Shown here: in pieces, positions 20,131 through 28,418 of the stretch
How the letters are laid out: every line of letters begins with the position of its first letter
Numbering within the stretch: the stretch's first letter is position 1
Assembly (NCBI RefSeq): GCF_946151075.1
Contig: NZ_CAMGZB010000002.1
Coordinates: forward strand, 124,001 to 188,000
DNA from: Neobacillus sp. Marseille-Q6967
GTDB taxonomy: Bacteria > Bacillota > Bacilli > Bacillales > Cytobacillaceae
Length of the DNA stretch: 64,000 nucleotides
Direction: 5' to 3'
Translations under genes and position numbers: made by a program
The notes under the pieces: generated by a model
What the model was told of the DNA's origin: nothing
The model's input: the letters and a program-made list of their open reading frames with translations, nothing else
The model's database searches: none

Positions 20131-20600
20131 ATGGTTCCCTAATTTGGTCATTATGAAGGGTTCATGAAGCCTGAAAAAGAAAGGGAGTACCGATTTCGAT
20201 CGTCATGAAGGGTTCATGAAACCCGAAAAAGAAAGGCGTACCGATTTCGGTCATCATGAAGGGATCATGAAACCCGAAAAAGAAGGGGAGTACCGATTTC
20301 GGGTTTCATAAAGGGTTCATGAAACCCGAAAAAGAAAGGGAGTACCGATTTCGGTCATCATGAGGGGTTCATGAAACCTGAAAAAGAAAGGGAGTACCAA
20401 TTTCGGTCATCATAAAGGGTTCATGAAGCCTGAAAAAGAAAGGCAGAATCAATTTCGGTCGTCATGAAGAGATCATGAAACCCGTAAAAGAAAGGGGGTA
20501 CCGATTTCGGTCATCATGAAGGGTTCATGAAACCCGAAAAAGAAAGGGAGTACCGATTTCGGTCGTCATAAAGGATTATGAAGCATCAATCAGCAGAGCA
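20131..20600. repeat. Tandem array of 52-bp repeats (array 1)
   Basis: Eight head-to-tail units start at 20161, 20213, 20264, 20316, 20368, 20420, 20472 and 20524. All are 52 bp except one of 51. Degenerate partial units flank the array. Each unit junction carries the dyad TCATGAA-GGG-TTCATGA, and most spacers carry a second dyad, ACCGA-TT-TCGGT. The period is not a multiple of three and no long frame runs through, so it is not protein-coding. There are no unique spacers, so it is not CRISPR. It fills the gap between convergent coaE and the NERD gene. The function is unknown. Confidence 0.92.
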
Positions 20601-20682
20601 TTACCGTGTTCTTTTCATCATATGTTGTTTGCGACGACCGAAAAAAAGTCTTCATGAATAAACCATAAAGACCAAAAAGGCA

Positions 20683-21594
20683 TTATTCATAAATATAATA
20701 GGAAAACTTACCATGACCATTAATTTTATAAGTCTTTAATAGAATTCTCCTAATCATCTTTTTAGATACAATGCCCCCACACCAATCATAAACAAGATTG
20801 GTTGTAATCTTTCTATCAGGAAACAATAGCCTAATTTCTTTTACACAACGTATGATAGCAATTTCAACTTCTTCTTCATACCCACAATTATTACAAGTTA
20901 ATTTCGTTCTCCCGATAGAAAGTGAGAATGAGTCACAGGAACAACAAGTGATCCCCTTTTGAAATTCAACATATTCATATTTACGTATTCTGACATAAGG
21001 GTTTTCTTTCTGGTGCAGCGAAATTAAAAGATCAGCAAGTTTCATATGTCTGTCAGATAATTTGGACGGAATACTGTTTAATTTTTTCATAAAACTATTT
21101 ACTTGGGTGGGCAGGATGATTTGGCGATTTTCGGGTGCTTGATATAGTGTAAACTCGTGGTTAATGAAAACAAGGTAAGCTTCGATGGGGAAATTGTATC
21201 CATATTTTTGGAGCAATTGGCGGAGGTGGAATTCACATCTCTTCAACTGTGCCAGGAGATCCTTCAGGGGTTTCCCGTTAATCGTGTAGAAACCATCGGA
21301 TTTATAAATAAAATCTCCTTCGTAATTTTTTACATCAATAAGGTAAAGTGTTTTCTGATAAATCAACAAGGAATCAATTTGAAAAAATGAGTTATTGACT
21401 TCAAGTAGTAAATCATTTAACGTCAAATTTTCACTTTCAAGTTTTTCTGTCAGCTTGTCAAACATGACCTCCCCTTCAAATCCTTTTTCAAGGTAATAAA
21501 GATGCTTCTTTTCCTCTTCTGTTAATAACATTCTGTTGTTTAATATTCTTAAAATTACTATCTCATCTGACAGCGTGCGGGCTTTTTTGAGCAT
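20683..21594 (-). CDS. NERD (nuclease-related) domain protein with zinc ribbon
   Basis: A 303-aa protein. The central part (about 40-165) matches the NERD fold: GFEGEVMFDKL, NSFFQIDSLLIY, YLIDVKNYEGDF, including the D...K type nuclease core residues. A CxxC pair (CCSCDSF and CNNCGY, about residues 215-240) forms a likely zinc ribbon, followed by a helical C-terminus. NERD proteins are widespread in Bacilli and thought to be DNA-related; their substrate is unknown. I start at ATG 21594 (MLKKARTL), with AGGAAG upstream, rather than ATG 21624. It lies between the repeat array and gapB, an insertion relative to the B. subtilis order. Confidence 0.75.
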   Translation of the reverse strand: MLKKARTLSDEIVILRILNNRMLLTEEEKKHLYYLEKGFEGEVMFDKLTEKLESENLTLNDLLLEVNNSFFQIDSLLIYQKTLYLIDVKNYEGDFIYKSDGFYTINGKPLKDLLAQLKRCEFHLRQLLQKYGYNFPIEAYLVFINHEFTLYQAPENRQIILPTQVNSFMKKLNSIPSKLSDRHMKLADLLISLHQKENPYVRIRKYEYVEFQKGITCCSCDSFSLSIGRTKLTCNNCGYEEEVEIAIIRCVKEIRLLFPDRKITTNLVYDWCGGIVSKKMIRRILLKTYKINGHGKFSYYIYE

Positions 21595-21741
21595 GCATGT
21601 CCCACTTCCTTTCTCACTCTCCATTTTATAAAAAATTCTAGCCCATTTTTATCAAAATACGTGTCCATTTTGTTAATTAAGTTATCTGAATTATAAAATA
21701 TTAAAAAATCCGCATTTTAATATAGAACATATTAATTTAAA

Positions 21742-21752
21742 TGTGTTATACT
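21742..21752 (+). promoter_or_regulatory. CcpN-like site 1 overlapping the gapB -10
   Basis: TGTGTTATACT matches the published CcpN motif TRTGHYATAYW completely. It contains TATACT, a plausible -10 box at 21747-21752; the -35 is poor. Confidence 0.6.
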
Positions 21753-21774
21753 AATTACATAAATAGGATTAATG

Positions 21775-21785
21775 AGTATAACATT
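21775..21785 (-). promoter_or_regulatory. CcpN-like site 2 upstream of gapB
   Basis: On the reverse strand AATGTTATACT matches TRTGHYATAYW at 10 of 11 positions. The two sites face each other 22 bp apart. Repression of gapB by CcpN under glycolytic conditions is known in B. subtilis. Confidence 0.55.
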
Positions 21786-21805
21786 AATGTGGAAGGGGCC
21801 ATACA

Positions 21806-22837
21806 ATGAGAGCGAGAGTTGCAATTAATGGTTTTGGGAGAATTGGGAGGATGGTCTTTAGAAAGGCAATCCTAGAAAATAAGTTTGATATTGTTGCGAT
21901 TAATGCGAGCTATCCAGCAGAAACTTTAGCTCACTTAATTAAATACGATACCGTTCACGGGCAATTTCAAGGGGATATTATTGCATTGGACGAAGAGTTA
22001 ATCGTAAATGGCAAAAGAATTAAATTATTAAGCGATCGAAATCCAGAGCAGCTGCCATGGAAAGAATTAAATATTGATATAGTCATAGAGGCAACGGGGA
22101 AATTTAACTCCCGTGATAAAGCAGCATTACACTTAGCTGCAGGAGCAAAGAAAGTAATTTTAACCGCACCAGGTAAAAATGAAGATGTTACGATTGTCAT
22201 GGGTGTCAATGAGGAAATGCTCGATATCAATCAACATGAAGTTATTTCTAATGCTTCTTGTACAACCAACTGCCTTGCACCGGTTGTGAAAGTGCTTCAT
22301 GACAAGTTTGGAATTGAAAATGGTTTAATGACAACGATTCATTCTTACACAAATGACCAACGAAACATCGATAATCCACATAAAGATTTACGCAGAGCTC
22401 GTGCATGTGGACAATCTATCATCCCTACCTCAACGGGGGCTGCCAAAGCATTATCATTGGTTTTGCCACAGTTAAAAGGGAAAATTCATGGCATGGCACT
22501 GCGCGTACCTACGCCGAATGTTTCATTGGTTGATTTAGTGGTTGATTTAGAGCAAGATGTTACGATGGACGATGTAAATCAGGCGTTTGTAGAAGCAAAA
22601 AATGGCCCATTAAAGGGCATACTCGATTTTACAATGGAACCGCTTGTGTCAGTTGATTTTAATACAAATCCACACTCTGCCATTATCGACGGACTTTCTA
22701 CGATGGTAATGGGAACGAGAAAGGTAAAAATACTAGCTTGGTATGACAATGAGTGGGGGTATTCATCCCGGGTAGTGGATCTTACCTTACATGTAGCACA
22801 CCAAATGGCAAAGACGAGTCAGGTAAAAGTTAGTTAA
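21806..22837 (+). CDS. gapB: Glyceraldehyde-3-phosphate dehydrogenase, gluconeogenic type
   Basis: A 343-aa GAPDH. The N-terminal Rossmann motif is VAINGFGRIGRMVFRKA; the catalytic cysteine is in SNASCTTNCLAPV and the C-terminal segment is WYDNEWGYSSRVVDLTLH. The loop after beta-2 reads NASYPAETLAHLIKYDTVHG, without the acidic residue usual for NAD-specific enzymes. This matches the NADP-preferring GapB that works in gluconeogenesis; cofactor choice is inferred. It is followed by speD, as in B. subtilis. Two CcpN-type operators lie upstream. ATG 21806 follows GGAAGGGG. Confidence 0.95.
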   Translation: MRARVAINGFGRIGRMVFRKAILENKFDIVAINASYPAETLAHLIKYDTVHGQFQGDIIALDEELIVNGKRIKLLSDRNPEQLPWKELNIDIVIEATGKFNSRDKAALHLAAGAKKVILTAPGKNEDVTIVMGVNEEMLDINQHEVISNASCTTNCLAPVVKVLHDKFGIENGLMTTIHSYTNDQRNIDNPHKDLRRARACGQSIIPTSTGAAKALSLVLPQLKGKIHGMALRVPTPNVSLVDLVVDLEQDVTMDDVNQAFVEAKNGPLKGILDFTMEPLVSVDFNTNPHSAIIDGLSTMVMGTRKVKILAWYDNEWGYSSRVVDLTLHVAHQMAKTSQVKVS

Positions 22838-22866
22838 AAAAAATGCTGTCGATGACAGCATTTTTT
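22838..22866 (+). terminator. Terminator after gapB
   Basis: AAAAAATGCTGTC (22838-22850) pairs with GACAGCATTTTTT (22854-22866), loop GAT. Confidence 0.9.
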
Positions 22867-22980
22867 CATGGAAAAATTCCCCTTACTCTCATAAAATATG
22901 ATAAAGTTTGCAAAATACAGAGGAAAACTGCCCTTTAAACCAAGTTATAGAAAAGATTTGAAAAATTTTATTTTGATAGG

Positions 22981-23009
22981 TTGCAAAAAAAATATAAACT
23001 TAGTATACT
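22981..23009 (+). promoter_or_regulatory. Sigma-A promoter of speD
   Basis: TTGCAA (22981-22986) and TATACT (23004-23009), spacing 17. The leader of about 140 nt before speD holds a GTTAG/CTAAC stem (23058-23079) and a GGTAATTACC palindrome (23090-23099); I recognise no known riboswitch in it. Confidence 0.7.
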
Positions 23010-23156
23010 AGTCATCGTGAACTTCTTGAAATTAGGTAGCGATTAATTACTTAAAGGGTTAGGACCTCTCTGGACTAACTTTCCCCCGTGGTAATTACCT
23101 GTTACCGTCAATACCAGGATTTCAAGATCGAAACGAAAATGGTTAGAGGGGGAAAA

Positions 23157-23537
23157 ATGAATATGGAAACAATGGGACGTCACGTTATCTCAGAATTATG
23201 GGGATGCGATTTTGAAAAACTGAATGATATGAACTTTATTGAACAAACTTTTGTCGAAGCAGCTCTAAAATCTGGTGCCGAAATCCGCGAAGTAGCATTT
23301 CATAAATTTGCTCCACAAGGTGTTAGCGGAGTGGTTATTATTTCTGAATCTCATTTAACGATTCATAGTTTTCCAGAGCATGGTTATGCCAGCATCGATG
23401 TATATACATGCGGGGATTTAAATCCAAATATTGCGGCTGACTATATTGCGGAAAGCTTAAATGCACAAACACGTGAGAACATTGAAATTCCACGTGGTAT
23501 GGGTCCTGTTAACGTAAAACAGGCAAAAGTTCTTTAA
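23157..23537 (+). CDS. speD: S-adenosylmethionine decarboxylase proenzyme
   Basis: Decarboxylates SAM to supply aminopropyl groups for spermidine synthesis. The small (about 126 aa) prokaryotic class is made as a proenzyme. It cleaves itself before the serine of the [14 protein letters not shown] motif, leaving a pyruvoyl cofactor. That motif, and the CGD segment of [10 protein letters not shown], are present. AGAGGGGG near 23146-23152 lets translation start at ATG 23157 or 23163; either gives a normal protein. In-frame codons further upstream are leader RNA. Confidence 0.95.
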   Translation: MNMETMGRHVISELWGCDFEKLNDMNFIEQTFVEAALKSGAEIREVAFHKFAPQGVSGVVIISESHLTIHSFPEHGYASIDVYTCGDLNPNIAADYIAESLNAQTRENIEIPRGMGPVNVKQAKVL

Positions 23538-23639
23538 TTTAAATAAAAAATGTACAGCGAGAGGTGTAATGATTACACCTCTTTTTATATTCTTTAAATT
23601 AATGGTAAAATAAGAGGAAAAAGTCTTGTGGAGGATAAA

Positions 23640-24038
23640 ATGGCTATTTTCGGAAATTTATTCAAGCGTTTTAGCAAACAAGTTGAGACTTCAGATGATC
23701 AAAAAGATGATGTGTTAAAAACTCATTATTATAAAGGAACTTTTAATCAGATTTTTCAGGCTGTAGAAGACATGCTTAGATCTGATGCTGATTGCCGCAT
23801 TACGACTGTGTCGAAAGAACACGGGGAGATAGCGGTAGAAGTCAATAAACCGATTCCTTGTTTTTTAATTGTTACAGTTGTTTCAGTGAGGCCGATGGAA
23901 ACAGCGGTCGATTTTACGATTTCTTCTGAAAACTTTTCATTAACTGGGCTGTATCCGATTTTAAGAAATAGGATTATTTCATTTTATGAACGTCTTAATC
24001 GATTACATACACTTATAAAAGTCGGAAAAAACTCATAA
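23640..24038 (+). CDS. Conserved hypothetical cytosolic protein
   Basis: A 132-aa soluble protein with no signal peptide or membrane segment. ATG 23640 follows GGAGG by 5 nt and gives MAIFGNLFKRF; an upstream GTG at 23628 overlaps the ribosome site. After a charged linker (ETSDDQKDDV) there is a compact alpha/beta region (HYYKGTFNQIFQAVEDML to ISFYERL). This layout resembles small DUF1499-like domains, a tentative comparison. A gene in this place, between speD and nrdR, is common in the B. cereus group. The function is unknown. Confidence 0.7.
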   Translation: MAIFGNLFKRFSKQVETSDDQKDDVLKTHYYKGTFNQIFQAVEDMLRSDADCRITTVSKEHGEIAVEVNKPIPCFLIVTVVSVRPMETAVDFTISSENFSLTGLYPILRNRIISFYERLNRLHTLIKVGKNS

Positions 24039-24124
24039 TACTCTACTTGTGCTGGCGTTTTCTTTTTAATAAGATAGTAGTAAGAAACTAAGTTTTGTAT
24101 GGACGAATTTGGAGTTGATTAATA

Positions 24125-24586
24125 ATGAAGTGCCCTTCTTGTCAAAATTATGGTACCCGAGTACTTGATTCCCGGCCTGTTGATGAGGGGCGTGCTACCC
24201 GGAGAAGGCGGGAATGTGAAGAATGCGGATACCGCTTTACGACATTTGAAAAGATTGAAGAAATTCCATTGATTGTTGTAAAAAAGGAAGGTACCAGGGA
24301 AGAATTCAGCCGCGATAAAATATTACGGGGCTTAATTAAAGCTTGTGAAAAGCGGCCAGTGGCTTTAAAGGAATTAGAGGATATCACCCAAGGAGTAGAG
24401 AAAGAATTACGTAACCAAGGAATATCCGAAATTAAGAGCGAATTAATTGGTGAAATGGTGATGGACAGGCTGGCACATGTCGATGAAGTGGCTTATGTGA
24501 GATTTGCTTCCGTCTACCGGCAATTTAAGGATATTAATGTTTTTATCCAAGAATTAAAGGAATTAATCAACAAGGAGAAATCCTAA
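24125..24586 (+). CDS. nrdR: Transcriptional repressor NrdR
   Basis: A 153-aa nucleotide-sensing repressor of ribonucleotide reductase genes. The N-terminal zinc ribbon has CPSC and CEEC pairs (residues 3-6 and 31-34), with [17 protein letters not shown] typical of the family. An ATP-cone domain follows ([22 protein letters not shown]). It binds NrdR boxes when loaded with dATP/ATP. It precedes dnaB-dnaI, as in B. subtilis. A terminator overlaps its stop codon. Confidence 0.97.
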   Translation: MKCPSCQNYGTRVLDSRPVDEGRATRRRRECEECGYRFTTFEKIEEIPLIVVKKEGTREEFSRDKILRGLIKACEKRPVALKELEDITQGVEKELRNQGISEIKSELIGEMVMDRLAHVDEVAYVRFASVYRQFKDINVFIQELKELINKEKS

Positions 24587-24616
24587 AGAGCTAAAGAACC
24601 TTTAGCTCTTTTTTAC
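24585..24616 (+). terminator. Terminator after nrdR
   Basis: AAAGAGCTAAAG (24585-24596) pairs with CTTTAGCTCTTT (24600-24611), loop AAC, then more T. Confidence 0.88.
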
Positions 24617-24618
24617 TA

Positions 24619-24654
24619 GAAAAGCGGAAGCCCCTAGGCGCTACAGCTAGACAG
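24619..24654 (+). repeat. Minimal copy of dispersed repeat family A
   Basis: AGAAAAGCGGAAG joined directly to CCCCTAGGCGCTACAGCTAGACAG: only the two ends of the 120-bp element remain, the interior having been deleted. Confidence 0.7.
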
Positions 24655-24687
24655 TTATCTAAGTTAATACGAAAGGTCTGAATTAAT

Positions 24688-26076
24688 ATGGCACAGCATT
24701 GGCAGGAATTGATTCCGATTGACCGTTATATTGTAACGACAAATGGATTGCTGCATGAGTACGACCGCAAAGTGCTGACGTATTTGTATCAGCCCTTAAT
24801 TGGTGCCAATTGTTTAAGTTTATATATGACGCTTTGGACAGAGGTGGAAGACAACAGACTTTGGTCAGAAACCTCCTCCCATCATTTTTTAATGAATTTA
24901 TTGGGGGCTAATTTAAGAGATATATACGATGCAAGATTAAAGCTCGAGGGGATCGGGCTGCTTAAAACCTATGTCAAAACAGAAGAAGAGGAACGGTCCT
25001 TCATCTACGAGCTTCATCCGCCATTAACACCTGAACAATTTTTCTTGGACGGGATGTTAAATATTTATTTATATCGTAAAATTGGTAAAAATCACTTTGC
25101 CAGGCTGAAGCGATTTTTCAGCGATTACCAAAAGCCCCAAGGGGAAGAGTATATGGATGTAACTAGGGCTTTTCAGGAAGTGTTTGCAACAGCAACTCCA
25201 ACCAGTTTCCAATACATGCAGGATCATGCCAGTGAACTGGACACAGAAGAAGGCCAACAGTTTATTGGAAGGCAGGAACAGAATCCGATTCAAATTTCAA
25301 CCGATACTTTTGATTTTGAATTGTTAATGGCTGGACTCAATGAACAATTGGTCCCACAAAAGGCTTTAACAAAGAAAGTGAAAGAGATTATCAGTAATCT
25401 TGCCTTTCTTTATACGATCGATCCCATCGAGATGAAAAAACTCATTATAGGTGCGATCAATGAGAGTAACGAAATTGATATTGAAGAATTGAGAAAAAGT
25501 GCCCGTGATTGGTATCAATTTGTCAATTATGACCAATTACCAAGCTTGATTAATCGAATCCAGCCGGCTGCTCACCAAGTTCAATTAACAGAACCGAAAA
25601 CACAGGAAGAAAAATTAGTTCGTTATTTTGAGACCAATTCTCCTTTAACGGTTTTTAAAGAACTTTCGGGCGGGGTGGAGCCTTCAACCTCTGAATTGAA
25701 AATCCTCGAGGAACTCATGATTAAATATAAGCTTCTTCCGGGTGTTGTCAATGTGTTAATTGACGTGGTGATGAGAAAAGCGGATATGAAATTTACGAGA
25801 GCACTTGTCGAGTCTATTGCAGGACATTGGGCTCGAAAACAAGTTAAAACGGTTAGAGAAGCCATGCAAGTGGCGAAAAATGAAAATAGCTGGTCCAATG
25901 AGAAAAAGCCTGGAAAAACCTCGAAGCAAAAGCCAATCCGAACGGAAGTTTTGCCGGATTGGTTTGATGATAACGCAAAAGAAAAGGGTACTACAGACAA
26001 TAAAGACAAAAATGATCCAGAGCTCGAAGCGAAAAAGCGGGCGATTGAAGAAAAATTAAAGGCCTTTAGAAAATAG
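24688..26076 (+). CDS. dnaB: Replication initiation and membrane attachment protein DnaB
   Basis: A 462-aa Bacillus-type DnaB (helicase co-loader, not the helicase). It acts with DnaD and DnaI to load DnaC helicase at oriC and restart sites. An N-terminal winged-helix DDBH1-like region is seen (DRYIVTTNGLLHEYDRKVLTYLYQPLIG). A DDBH2 region lies about residues 310-410 and has the GVVNVLIDVVMRK and WARKQVKTVREAM segments. A low-complexity charged tail ends the protein. It is adjacent to dnaI with only 12 bp between. Length is normal. Confidence 0.95.
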   Translation: MAQHWQELIPIDRYIVTTNGLLHEYDRKVLTYLYQPLIGANCLSLYMTLWTEVEDNRLWSETSSHHFLMNLLGANLRDIYDARLKLEGIGLLKTYVKTEEEERSFIYELHPPLTPEQFFLDGMLNIYLYRKIGKNHFARLKRFFSDYQKPQGEEYMDVTRAFQEVFATATPTSFQYMQDHASELDTEEGQQFIGRQEQNPIQISTDTFDFELLMAGLNEQLVPQKALTKKVKEIISNLAFLYTIDPIEMKKLIIGAINESNEIDIEELRKSARDWYQFVNYDQLPSLINRIQPAAHQVQLTEPKTQEEKLVRYFETNSPLTVFKELSGGVEPSTSELKILEELMIKYKLLPGVVNVLIDVVMRKADMKFTRALVESIAGHWARKQVKTVREAMQVAKNENSWSNEKKPGKTSKQKPIRTEVLPDWFDDNAKEKGTTDNKDKNDPELEAKKRAIEEKLKAFRK

Positions 26077-26088
26077 GAGGTGAGGGAG

Positions 26089-27018
26089 TTGGAACGGATT
26101 AATCAAACATTAAAAAGACTCTCTTCAAGTGAAAACTTTCAAAAACGATATGAACAGCAACGGCAGCAAGTTCTGCAAAATCAGGATGTGGGGGAATTTT
26201 TAGCAAAACATAAAGATGTACTTGATCAAGCAACGGTTGAAAGAAGTATGAGTAAACTATACGAGTTTACCAATCAAAGCAAGGAGTGCAATCGTTGTGA
26301 GAGTCTTGAAGGGTGCATTAACTTTATGAAGGGCTATCATCCCGAGTTAGTGCTGAATCGCAACTCAATCGATGTTGTATATAAACGCTGTCCTCGAAAA
26401 GTGGTAGCGGATGAAAAGAAGAAACATCAAAACCTGATCAAAAGTCTTTATGTCCCTCGCGATATATTAGAAGCATCCTTTGAAAATTTTGAAGGTGACC
26501 TTGGAAGATTGGATGCAGGTGATAAGGCGGCAACATTTTTAATGAATTACGAGGCAGGCTTAAAGCCAAAAGGATTATATCTATACGGGAAGTTTGGGGT
26601 GGGGAAGTCATATTTATTAGGCGCCATTGCCAACGAACTTGCTAAGAAACAGATTTCCACGATGATTGTGTATGTTCCAGAACTTCTTCGTGAAATAAAA
26701 GGGTCCATTGGTGATTCAACCTTTAATGAAAAGATTGAAATGTTAAAAAAGGAACAAATTCTAATGCTCGATGATATCGGTGCAGAAGCGGTTTCAAGCT
26801 GGACAAGAGATGAAGTATTGGGACCAATATTACAGTTTCGAATGCTTGAAAAACTGCCAACTTTTTTCACCTCGAATTTTGATTATCAAGGGCTGGAACA
26901 TCACTTAACCTACAGCCAGCGAGGTGAAGAAGAAAAAATGAAAGCGCGGAGAATTATGGAGAGAATCCGTAGTTTAAGTGAACCCGTACTAGTAGACGGG
27001 CCAAACCGACGGCATTAA
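26089..27018 (+). CDS. dnaI: Primosomal protein DnaI (helicase loader)
   Basis: A 309-aa AAA+ ATPase that loads the replicative helicase. The N-terminal half has a zinc-binding cluster (CNRCESLEGC). The AAA+ domain has Walker A YGKFGVGKSYLL (about 170) and Walker B ILMLDDIGAEAVSSW. The SNFDYQGLEHHLTY sensor region and ARRIMERIRSL follow. I take TTG 26089 (MERINQTL) because AGGAGGTG lies 6 nt upstream and it matches the family N-terminus; GTG 26080 lies within that site. Confidence 0.95.
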   Translation: MERINQTLKRLSSSENFQKRYEQQRQQVLQNQDVGEFLAKHKDVLDQATVERSMSKLYEFTNQSKECNRCESLEGCINFMKGYHPELVLNRNSIDVVYKRCPRKVVADEKKKHQNLIKSLYVPRDILEASFENFEGDLGRLDAGDKAATFLMNYEAGLKPKGLYLYGKFGVGKSYLLGAIANELAKKQISTMIVYVPELLREIKGSIGDSTFNEKIEMLKKEQILMLDDIGAEAVSSWTRDEVLGPILQFRMLEKLPTFFTSNFDYQGLEHHLTYSQRGEEEKMKARRIMERIRSLSEPVLVDGPNRRH

Positions 27019-27023
27019 TTTAG

Positions 27024-27060
27024 AAGGATTACCGATTATTATTTCGGTAATCCTTTTATT
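27024..27060 (+). terminator. Terminator after dnaI
   Basis: AAGGATTACCGA (27024-27035) pairs with TCGGTAATCCTT (27044-27055), then TTATTTTG. Confidence 0.88.
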
Positions 27061-27161
27061 TTGAATAAAATATTAGAAAAGCATTTCTGTCTTAACTTCT
27101 ATTTTGGTCAAGTTCCCCATATAAATAGTAAAACAGATATTGGGTTAGAGGGGGGATTTGG

Positions 27162-28037
27162 TTGGCAGAAATCATCTTCCAAAGTAGAATGGACGCAAAA
27201 AGGTTTCATTCTCACTTGCTGAAGTGTTTACAAGATACACCAGAAATTCAAGATATTCTTCTTATTGAAGATCGACATATAGTGAAAATTTTGGATAATA
27301 AGTTGTCGGCAGTTTCGTTTGAAAAGGTAAAGGAAGTATTCTATGAGTTTATTATAAAAGTAAAGCGCGATGATTGGTTTCGGGCTATTTTAGAAGAACA
27401 GTTTTTTTATGAGGACCGAGATGAGCAGCAGCAGATACTGGAAATTATTTATTCTGTACTGGAAGGGCAGAGGGAGGACTTAGCTGTTCTTGTAAAGGAA
27501 AACAAGGAGGAGCCTAAAATTAGAGAGGCTGTGGAGGAAGTGTTCAGGGACCAAGTATCACTTTCGTTCGATTCATTTATAAAATTTCGTCTCCGTCCTT
27601 ATATAAAGCTGCTGGAGGGTTATGTGGAGATCAGTATTGACGAATACAAAATGGAGCAGGAATATCAAATGTTTGTCCAAACGCTGCGGGATTTCTTAGC
27701 GAACCGTGAGCCGAAAATGGAAACGCTGCATTTGTTATTTGACGAAGAAATTACTTTTTATAATGAGCAGTTTGAAGAAATAAGAAGGGGAGAATTGACA
27801 AAGATGATTGACCGGAAGCTATTGTTTAATCATCCGGTTTATGTGGATTCTGCTTCAATTGCGCCTTTACTTTCAATCGCACCTACGTCTATTTTCCTTT
27901 ATACCAATAATCCCGAGGAGCCATTGGTACGAACAATCAAAAATATCTTTGAGGAAAGAGTCTCGATCCAATCATACAAGGCACTTCGAAACAGGCCAGA
28001 ATGGGGACAAGATACTGCAAAGGAAAATCGGGCTTAA
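27162..28037 (+). CDS. ytxC: Sporulation protein YtxC
   Basis: A 291-aa acidic soluble protein from TTG 27162 behind a long GAGGGGGGA site. The conserved block VSLSFDSFIKFRLRPYIKLLEGYVEISIDEYKMEQEY is cited here as its FDSFIKFRLR and IDEYKMEQEYQ parts. These are characteristic of the YtxC-like family found only in endospore formers. The protein is helical with no membrane segment. Its molecular role is unknown. It lies between dnaI and thrS, as in B. subtilis. Confidence 0.88.
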   Translation: MAEIIFQSRMDAKRFHSHLLKCLQDTPEIQDILLIEDRHIVKILDNKLSAVSFEKVKEVFYEFIIKVKRDDWFRAILEEQFFYEDRDEQQQILEIIYSVLEGQREDLAVLVKENKEEPKIREAVEEVFRDQVSLSFDSFIKFRLRPYIKLLEGYVEISIDEYKMEQEYQMFVQTLRDFLANREPKMETLHLLFDEEITFYNEQFEEIRRGELTKMIDRKLLFNHPVYVDSASIAPLLSIAPTSIFLYTNNPEEPLVRTIKNIFEERVSIQSYKALRNRPEWGQDTAKENRA

Positions 28038-28063
28038 AAATAGAAATTTGCATTTCAGGAGTA

Positions 28064-28092
28064 TTGATTTTTCAAAATATAATCATTATAAT
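28064..28092 (+). promoter_or_regulatory. Sigma-A promoter of thrS
   Basis: TTGATT (28064-28069) and TATAAT (28087-28092), spacing 17, placing the start near 28099 at the head of the T-box leader. Confidence 0.72.
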
Positions 28093-28098
28093 AACGTA

Positions 28099-28375
28099 CA
28101 TAGTCAATATGCAGCAAAAAGTTATGATGAGGATATGAGTATTTTTTCACGGTTCCCAGAGAGGGAGGACAAGGCTGAAAGCCTCCCAGCACGGATTGAA
28201 TACTTACCACCTTTAAACTTCAGCAGTGAACACATCATTTGTGATGATGTCAGTAAAGGCTGACGGCGAAAACCGTTACCCCATCCTAAAGTCATTTCTA
28301 TTTTTTTTGAATTGAAAAATTGGGTGGAACCACGTGTACCAAACTCGTCCCTTTTCCTAGGGACGGGTTTTTTTA
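28099..28375 (+). ncRNA. T-box riboswitch (threonyl-tRNA)
   Basis: Leader RNA that senses uncharged tRNA. The T-box sequence GGGTGGAACCACG (28322-28334) is followed by a terminator: ACTCGTCCC (28343-28351) pairs with GGGACGGGT (28360-28368), then T7. In Stem I, AGTATT (28137-28142) can pair with AATACT (28199-28204), and CAGAGAG (AG bulge) lies above. The ACC triplet at 28206-28208 in the adjoining internal loop is the likely threonine specifier; a TAC at 28201-28203 is less likely because it is paired. High uncharged tRNA-Thr would favour read-through into thrS. Confidence 0.9.
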
Positions 28376-28418
28376 TTTTTTACTGTGTTAAAAGACTTTG
28401 TTCATTTTTTGCCGCCAT

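Noticed and set aside
20161-20575. TGAAAC in array 1 units as ECF sigma -35 elements
   Set aside because: No CGTA or CGTC lies 16-17 bp downstream in the units; the one CGTA (in the second unit) is only 14 bp away.
20131-20600. Array 1 as a CRISPR array
   Set aside because: The whole 52-bp unit repeats, with no unique spacers between repeats and no cas genes nearby.
27808-28263. Open frame overlapping the ytxC end
   Set aside because: Out of frame with the well-supported ytxC, and it then reads into the thrS leader RNA.
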